Assembly (NCBI GenBank): GCA_948474755.1
Contig: CAOLHI010000389.1
Location: 434,001 to 498,000 of the forward strand
DNA from: Ctenosaura bakeri
Lineage: Eukaryota > Chordata > Lepidosauria > Squamata > Iguanidae
Length of the DNA: 64,000 bases
Direction of reading: 5' to 3'
Of the stretch, positions 57,951-64,000 are shown one piece after another; position 1 is the first letter of the stretch; each line of letters starts with the position of its first letter. A program made the translations under genes and the position numbers. The notes under the pieces were generated by a model, which saw only the letters and a program-made list of their open reading frames with translations, was not told the DNA's origin and searched no databases.

Positions 57951-59020
57951 GGTGAAATAAAAAAATAAAATAAAAAGAAGAGACTAAGAGAGGGAAAGAA
58001 CGAACAAATAATGTTCAAAGATATTATAAAAGCAAATATTTAAAATATATTCTGGTTTTCAAAAACATCCTCCCTATTTTGGAAATCAAACCATGATATG
58101 TCTCATTTCTGGCTTTCTCAACTCCTATTATTTTTTTCAGATAAAATTATTAGTTGAATGATGAGAGGTTTCAGCAGTTATGTCAACTTTTATATTATGT
58201 TAGATCAGCTTTGGGTTCTGAATGTAGTTAGGTCTTAGATAAACAGCCAAGAATAGATGCATCAGTTAGCCGAGATCCAGGTCATCAATTACACTATTAA
58301 AAAAGAGTTTAGAGATTCCTGCCCTAGAGAATAAATAATAATGGGTATAATGAGAATGAGATTCAGATATACATAACAAAAATATATAATCAGTATGATT
58401 TATAATACATGGAATAAGTATATTATGTTAATAGACTTGGAGAGAAATAGAAATGTAAGCATTTTTTTGTTGTAACTTTTTTCTTTCACCTTTATGCTTA
58501 TCATGTTATGTATTTTTTTTCCTTTTAATATGTATGTATGTATATGTGTATATATATATATATTTTGTATGTGTGTGTGTGTATATATGTATATGTATGT
58601 GTGTGCGTGCGTGCGTGTATGTGTGTGTGTATATATATATATATGTATGTATGTATATGTATATGTATGTGTGTATATATGTGTGTGTGTGTGTGTGTCT
58701 GTGTGTGTGTATATATATATATATATAAAAAAGAGATTCTTGCTCTCCATTGTGTTGGCAGCAAAGAGACATTAAAAAGTGTATAAAATGATTTATGAGA
58801 GAGCGGAGTCTAAATAACTCCTACCCTTTGTATTACTTCTTTGTATCTTTAGTCTATGTTCTCAAGCTTTTTGCTTCCTTCTTGCCTGCATCTTCAAGAA
58901 GTCAGTTACTCTCTGTGTTCACTTTGACACACATGGGAATCCAACCCCAATAATGACTGCTAGCTAACACTAACATATGAGAGCTAGCTTGTAGGGTCAA
59001 CTTTTTTTTTCTATCTACTT
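57951..59020. repeat. AT-rich intron with long (TG/TA)n microsatellite
   Basis: Alternating purine-pyrimidine TGTA/TGTG/TATA repeats fill 58531-58728. This creates spurious open frames on both strands (strings of Tyr, Ile, His, Thr, Val, Cys). Nothing else recognised. Confidence 0.85.
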
Positions 59021-59730
59021 AGAATCATAGAATCACAGAATTGGAAGAGACCACAGGGGCCATCCAGTCCAACCCCCTGCCATGCAGGAACACACATCAA
59101 AGCACTCCCAACAGATGGCCATTCAGCCTCTTCTTAAAAACCTCCAAAGAAAGAGACTCCACCACACTCCAAGGCAGCATATTCCACTGCTGGACAGCTC
59201 TGACCTTCAGGAAGTTCTTCCTGAGGTTCAGGTGGAATCTCCTTTCCTGCAGCTTGTATCCATTGCTCCTTGTCCTAGTCTCTAGAGCAGCAGAAAACAA
59301 GCCCACTCCCTCCTCAACATTACAGCCCTTCAGATATTTCAACATGGTTAACCTTCTCTTCTGCAGACTAAACATACCGAGCTCCCTAAGCTACTCCTCA
59401 TAGGGCATGACTGCCAGACCCTTCACCATTTTGGTCGTTCTCCTCTGGACATGCTCCAGCTTGTTGATATCCTTGTTGAATTGAAGTGCGCAGAACTAGA
59501 CACAGTATTCCAAATGAGGTCTAACCAAAGCAGAATAGAGTGGTACCATTACCTCCCTTGATCTAGACACCATACTCCTATTGATATAACCGAGAATCGT
59601 GTTGGCTTTCTTGGCTGCCACATTGCACTGCTGACCCATGTTCAGCTTGTGATCTACCAAGACTCCTAGATCCCTTTCACACATACTATTATCCAGCCAT
59701 GTGTCCCCCATTCTGTATTTGTGCATTCCA
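59021..59730 (-). mobile_element. CR1 LINE 3' end, minus strand
   Basis: Read on the minus strand it ends in GATTCTGTGATTCTATGATTCT. The ORF2 C-terminus is visible: [52 protein letters not shown] and QWNMLPWSVVESLSL. One frame break near 59495. 5'-truncated; about 710 bases. Confidence 0.85.
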
Positions 59731-60357
59731 TTTTTTCTTAACTTTACTTTACTTTCTTTACTTTTCTTTACTTTCCTGTCCTAAATTGGATTTCCTAAGA
59801 CAATAAACATGCATTTTTTTAAACCTTACAAGATCATCTGGAGTAATTTTCTCATGTTTCTACTACAACTTCATATTGCAGTAGCCCTGCTGCGCTCTGC
59901 TTAATATAGACACCAAATCTTCCTACACATTGGCCCAGCGATCACCTTAAATTACTAGAGGGTGGAGTATGACCACATTTATTCTCCAGACTCTTTTCCT
60001 TTTTTGGGACTGATTTTGCTTATCTCTTATCCCTGGGAACCTGGTTAAATGTATTTTCTTTGATACCATGTATCTCATTTACCTTTCTACCTCCATGTCT
60101 GCGTTTCCTCACATTGATGGAACCGAACATTTTCTCAGCTTTCATTTAGTTAGCACCCTAACCACTCATACAGTAATTGGCCCACTCATCACTTCCAAGA
60201 TGGCAGTTCTCCATTGCCCTGCTGAATAGTTGACCACCTATCACAAACCACTGTGACTCAGGCTTGCGTACTATTGCTTGTCCCTACAAGAGTACAGCCA
60301 CTGAATCAGTTGCTTGGTGGTGAGTCAATACATGTCAATCCCATTGATTCAGTGGTG
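59731..60357. other. Intron sequence, nothing recognised
   Basis: Begins with a CTTTACTTT-type pyrimidine run next to the CR1 5' end. No other feature. Confidence 0.4.
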
Positions 60358-60361
60358 GTAC

Positions 60362-61264
60362 ATGTGGGGTTCTCCACCCCTTATGCCACCAAAGGTGGAG
60401 ATTCCTCTTAGGAAATCCCACCATTGTGGCCAACTGTGGGGTTTCTATTCAACCTACCAAATGTGAACACTTCCACAGTGCTTACTACAGTTACCAAGAG
60501 TGAGGGCTTTCCCTTATCCCCAACTCTGCCACAAAGTAAGAACTTTCTCCTGTCTCCCTTAGGTGACATCCATTGTGGAGACTGTCTAAAGGCCCTCAGA
60601 GTTTCTATGAGGATTTATGCATCTTCTGTCCCCAATGGACACCATCCAATGGCCCCTACTCTTCAATATTCAGTGCTGCCACCACAGACCCCTTGTATGA
60701 GTCCAACCTATCACACAGATAGTGTTTTCAGAGGTGAAAATATATAAAAACCAAAACAGAAGCTGCCTTGTTATGTTTAGCTTTACAGAAGCTAAGCGAT
60801 TACATTTAAAACACCACACACACACTCTCATGCTCCTCTTAACTCAGATTCTGTCTGCACTACAGAACTATTGCTCTATGATTCCACCTTAACTGCCATG
60901 GTTCTGTTCTATGGAACCATGGGTTTTGCTGTTTAGGGAGAAATATTTAGCAGTCTCAACCAGAGAGCTCCAGTACCTCTGAAGACTACAAATCCCAGGA
61001 TTCCATAGGAGACAGCTGTGGCAGTTAAAATAGAATCATAGTGCAATAGTTATGTAGTGCAGAAAGGCCCTCAGGCCCTTAAAACCACACATTTATTCCT
61101 TAATCTATAGCCCTAACTAATCCCCACTCATTAAAATATTTCATCAATCAGCATTCACTTCAACATTCCATCTTTCCCCCTCTCCTAACAGCTCCTTACC
61201 TTATATTCTATTATACAAATAATAAATTAAACAATATTTCTTAACACAGGTCCATGACATCACA
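60362..61264 (+). mobile_element. LTR-like dispersed repeat, copy 2, carrying a MITE
   Basis: Starts ATGTGGGG, ends CATGACATCACA, and is flanked by GTAC (60358-60361 and 61265-61268). Without the internal MITE it is about 680 bases, similar to copy 1 (1324-2088). The palindromic duplication GTAC weakens the boundary call slightly. Confidence 0.5.
60847..61070 (+). mobile_element. Palindromic Harbinger-type MITE
   Basis: Left end GATTCTGTCTGCACTACAGAACTA, right end complement GGGCCTTTCTGCACTACATAACTA. Flanked by the 3-base duplication TCA (60844-60846 and 61071-61073). The centre has the phrase CAAATCCCAGGATTCCATAGG, also found in the 51316 element. Nested in the LTR-like repeat. Confidence 0.76.
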
Positions 61265-61268
61265 GTAC

Positions 61269-62047
61269 TTTGTTTGGAACTCTTAATAGGATTCAGGCCA
61301 TAGTATGTATTGGACCTGAAAGACACTTTGATTACCTCTACTTGTCTAGTTGTGTCAGTCCTTCTCACTCATCTCACCACCCCATCGACCTCATTACTGA
61401 TAGCAACAGGTTTTACCTGATGTCAGATAGATGTCACATAACCACCTATCTTATTTGGTGTTTTGCCCAAGATAATTGTGCTTTGGTCAAGAGTCATATC
61501 CCAGTTTCATCTAGTCCAAGGCATTATTATATAGTTCTTCCTCCAGCAGCCTGCCTTGAAGTCTTCATGCCCTCACTGCCTGGAGGACATTTGCATTTTT
61601 TGCCTGCAGAATTGTTTCTGTTAGGATACATTTTTATTATTAGAAAGCCTATCCAATCTCTATGCAGCATTTTGCTTACTGGGTAGCCTCATGCTTACAC
61701 TATATTACTGAATGGCTAAACTGTCTTCCTCTGTATAGCTAGCTAACGAGACACTCCATGAGAGTTTCAACATTTTCATGTATGGCATGTTTCTATTAGA
61801 TGTGTGCAAGGTAGCCTGTTTCATGGTTGTAAGTGCCCTAGCCAGCGAAAGCCTTGGCCAAACAATAGTTAGTCAGAGTCAGACTTGAAACAATACAGTA
61901 TTTTTGTGGGAGTACCATCAGTTGGATGAGCAGGCAGGCAGGTGTTGTCAAAGAACATGCAAGGTTCAAAGAGCCAAAGCAGTGTGTCCTACCAGTCTAT
62001 AGTTTAGACAACAAAAAATGGTCCAAGAAGTAACCTTGGTAAATGTC
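61269..62047. other. Intron sequence, nothing firm
   Basis: A 138-codon frame (61270-61686) shows no motif I recognise. Treated as chance or old repeat. Confidence 0.35.
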
Positions 62048-62052
62048 CCAAA

Positions 62053-63309
62053 TGTCATGGGCTTCCAGGACCTAGACTCAGACTCAGAGTCTGAGGCAGC
62101 AGAACTGCTTTGAGCCGTGGCACAGAGACTGCTACAGCAGAACCTGCAGAGCAGATATTACCACCACCAGCCCCAGGGACGGAAGTGTCAGCCTCAGTAG
62201 GAAGCCCTGCCCATTTGGACACAGAGAATATCTGGATAGCAGTACATGTGAAAGCAATCTAAGAGTTTTGGTAGATCACAAGCTTGAACGTGAGTCAGCA
62301 GTTTGATGAGGCAGCCAAGAAAGCTAATGCGATTCTTGGTTGCATCAATAGGAGTATGGTGTCTAGATCAAGGGAGGTTATGGTACCACTCTATTCTGCA
62401 CTGGTTAGGCCTCATTTGGAAGACTGTGTCCAGTTCTGGGCACCTCAATTCAAGAAGGATATCAACAAGCTGGAGCGTATCCAGAGGAGGGCAATCAAAA
62501 TGGTGAAGGGTCTGGAAGCCATGCCCTATGAGCAGCGGCTTAGGGAGCTGGGGATATTTAGTCTGCAGAAGAGAAAGTTAAGAGGGGACATGTCTAAATA
62601 TTTGAAGGGATTTCATGAGGGGGGGGGTGGGCTTGTTTTCTGCTGCTCCAGAGAGTAGGACAAGGAGCAATGGATTTAAGCTTCAGGAAAGGAGATTCCA
62701 TCTGAACCTCAAGAAGAACTCCCTGACAGTCAGAGTTCTCTGACAGTGGAATGTGCTGCCTCGGAGTGTGGTAGAGTCTACTTCTTTGAGGGTTTTTAAG
62801 CAGAGGCTGGATGGCCATCTGTTGGGAGTGCTTTGATGGGTGTTCCTGCATAGCAGGGGATTGGACTCGATGGCCTCTGGGGTCTCTTCCACTACTTCCA
62901 ACTCTATGATTCTATCTATCCATATCTATCTTCACCCAGCATAGACACCAGAAGAGTCTCCTATGTCACTCCCTGCAAATTTATGCCAAGCACCAATTAA
63001 TCAGGCACCAGCTGTGCTGACCTTGGAACCTATAAGAACTGAGCCTTTCCCCCACTAGCATTTGTCAGCAATCAACTGACCATTTCTCCCATGCATGCTT
63101 CTGTTTGCTTCCCTTGCCTGTTACTCTGCTGTTTGATCTGTGTTTATATTGCCTGCTGTTGATTTATCGAAATTGCTGGGATCACTATTTGCTATTCATT
63201 TGTAAGGTTGTTTTCTTCCTAAAGTAAACTGACTAATTGCTTAACTACCTGAACTTCTTGACCTGTATTATCAGCTTCTCCTGGCTGCCAGCCCAGCCCA
63301 GGGTGGACA
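62053..63309 (+). mobile_element. Solo LTR carrying a CR1
   Basis: Starts TGTCATGGGCTTCC and ends CAGCCCAGGGTGGACA, with flanks CCAAA/CCAAG (one mismatch in 5; 62048-62052 and 63310-63314). Net of the CR1 (62227-62925) it is about 560 bases. The 3' half is pyrimidine-rich with TGTTACTCTGCTGTTTG-type text, as in U3/R/U5 of LTR retrotransposons. Confidence 0.58.
62227..62925 (+). mobile_element. CR1 LINE 3' end
   Basis: Begins mid-ORF2 (TATCTGGATAGCAGTACATG) and ends TCTATGATTCTATC. The ORF2 C-terminus reads [46 protein letters not shown] and MFS-type QKRKLRGDM, then is broken by a stop in CCSRE. 5'-truncated. Confidence 0.85.
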
Positions 63310-63314
63310 CCAAG

Positions 63315-63709
63315 GTCCGAGTTCTAGGAGGTCTTACAAGTTTTAGGAATGCTGGTATAGAGAGAAAGAGAGAGGTTATGTTAGGGAAGGATATATGCTG
63401 AAATTCAGAACCAGCCTATGGGGAGGCAGTGTCTCTTTATGTCAGCCATTGTATGCTGCTCCTCCCATAGATACCTGTCTTTAATGTGGTAAAATTAGTG
63501 CTGGACTATTCTTTATCAAAAGTGAGTCTTTTGGTGGTGCAGTTTTGTCTTATCACTATGCCTCTTGAGATATTTGTATACTCTCTCTGTCTCTCTCTCA
63601 TCCTGTCTCTGGTCCTCCAAAAGAACTCTAGATAAAATATGAAACTACATGGTTGTAGTCTTTCATGTTTGTACTGTTATTAACTATAACTATATGTTTC
63701 TGCTTAGAG
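63315..63709. other. Intron sequence ahead of the last exon
   Basis: No element recognised. The acceptor tract reads TTTCTGCTTAGAG. Confidence 0.45.
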
Positions 63710-63780
63710 ACGTTTGTTATTCATCCATATGTGTTATGCACAAGCTACAGTGAAGAACAGGTTCATTGTTTTGTCAAGTG
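63710..63780 (+). CDS. CATSPERB: CatSper subunit exon (ninth in window), tentative
   Basis: The exon is 71 bases, phase 0 in, two bases left over. The frame reads TFVIHPYVLCTSYSEEQVHCFVK, with donor AAGTG/GTAACT. The acceptor is ambiguous: TTAG|AG and TTAGAG| are two bases apart. The second keeps phase 0 with the exon at 49340. The first would give a less protein-like frame, or would require another exon in the 14-kb gap that leaves one base over. Two cysteines and the SYSEEQVHC pattern look genuinely coding. Confidence 0.5.
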
Positions 63781-64000
63781 GTAACTTTTAAAGACATGCA
63801 GCTCAACTTCCACTCCACTTTTGTCACAGGAAGTTCTAGATCCTTTTGGTTTCCTTGCTTCCAGGATCTATGCTTTTTCAGTACGTCCAGTTGATATGTG
63901 GGGGCTCCTGTAAAAAAAAAAAAAAAGAGCTCTAGAAGAAAGCTTTTTACAGGTGCAGTGCAGAAGTCATTTGTGTTACTATGTGGATAATTATGGGAAA

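Larger units (their letters stand above)
441..63780 (+). other. CATSPERB: CatSper auxiliary subunit gene (probably CATSPERB), internal part
   Basis: Nine spaced exons with GT/AG borders and compatible phases form one open frame of about 494 codons, spread over 63 kb. CATSPERB is known as an auxiliary subunit of the sperm-flagellum calcium channel CatSper, with a large extracellular region. The first three exons read like beta-propeller blades (YAYGNQ joined to VWLSYDGGNVF, then FVTDKGTIFYTKAG). The later exons read as a downstream extracellular segment (VDYWDDSDSYI, HSRFFEQ). The family's CATSPERD and CATSPERE members share the fold, but I judge the late-exon motifs closest to the beta subunit. 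This identification is from memory, without a search. The N-terminal signal or membrane segment and the C-terminal membrane helix are not in the window, so the gene runs off both ends. All introns are loaded with transposons. Confidence 0.68.

Noticed and set aside
58400..58786. Five overlapping frames of Tyr/Ile/His/Thr or Val/Cys repeats
   Set aside because: Translation of the TG/TA microsatellite.

Overview
The window looks like one stretch of a large, repeat-filled vertebrate gene, most probably from a squamate reptile (lizard or snake). It has no bacterial-style operons, no rRNA or tRNA genes and no CRISPR array. The squamate call is an inference from the repeat mix: CR1 and L2-type LINEs, BovB-type endonuclease and RT relics, tRNA-derived SINEs ending in AACAAC, SPIN-like hAT ends, Harbinger-type MITEs with GGCCCTTTCTGCAC ends and, above all, several DIRS tyrosine-recombinase retrotransposons.

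Host gene. Nine candidate exons lie on the plus strand (441-593, 3965-4117, 5923-6067, 28099-28250, 32815-32960, 35730-35926, 46209-46535, 49340-49479, 63710-63780). All have GT/AG borders and their phases are mutually compatible (0-0, 0-0, 0-1, 1-0, 0-2, 2-1, 1-1, 1-0, 0-2). Together they encode about 494 codons. I identify the gene as a CatSper sperm calcium-channel auxiliary subunit, most likely CATSPERB. The blade-like propeller segment, the downstream segment and the motif YWDDSDSYI support this. The start, the transmembrane end and the stop codon lie outside the window.

Intron layout. 0-6 kb: one LTR-like element and a 3'-truncated DIRS fragment. 6-28 kb: a 22-kb intron built of layered insertions. 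These are a solo LTR (7069-7981), a DIRS 5' fragment (8164-9630), a GC-rich solo LTR with four 45-bp CCAAT-box repeats (10065-11029), a SINE inside a CR1 tail, a decayed Ty3/gypsy gag-protease, an L2 LINE split by a SPIN-like hAT that itself holds a CR1, another solo LTR (16947-17723), and a DIRS element (to 26630) with a second DIRS element (20402-26157) nested in its recombinase gene. 28-46 kb: another DIRS 5' fragment, two Harbinger-type MITEs, solo LTRs (one inside an 82-bp minisatellite, one inside a SINE) and a third near-full-length DIRS (40429-46068). 49-64 kb: an L2 relic, a DIRS 5' fragment split by a solo LTR, a long TG/TA microsatellite, two CR1 tails in opposite orientation, a second LTR-like copy carrying a MITE, and a solo LTR carrying a CR1.

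I do not see a new defence or metabolic system. The unusual material is genomic: DIRS architecture with visible terminal and internal complementary repeats, seven DIRS copies all in the sense direction of the host gene, four of them keeping only the left terminus plus gag, and many insertion events that can be ordered by exact target-site duplications.
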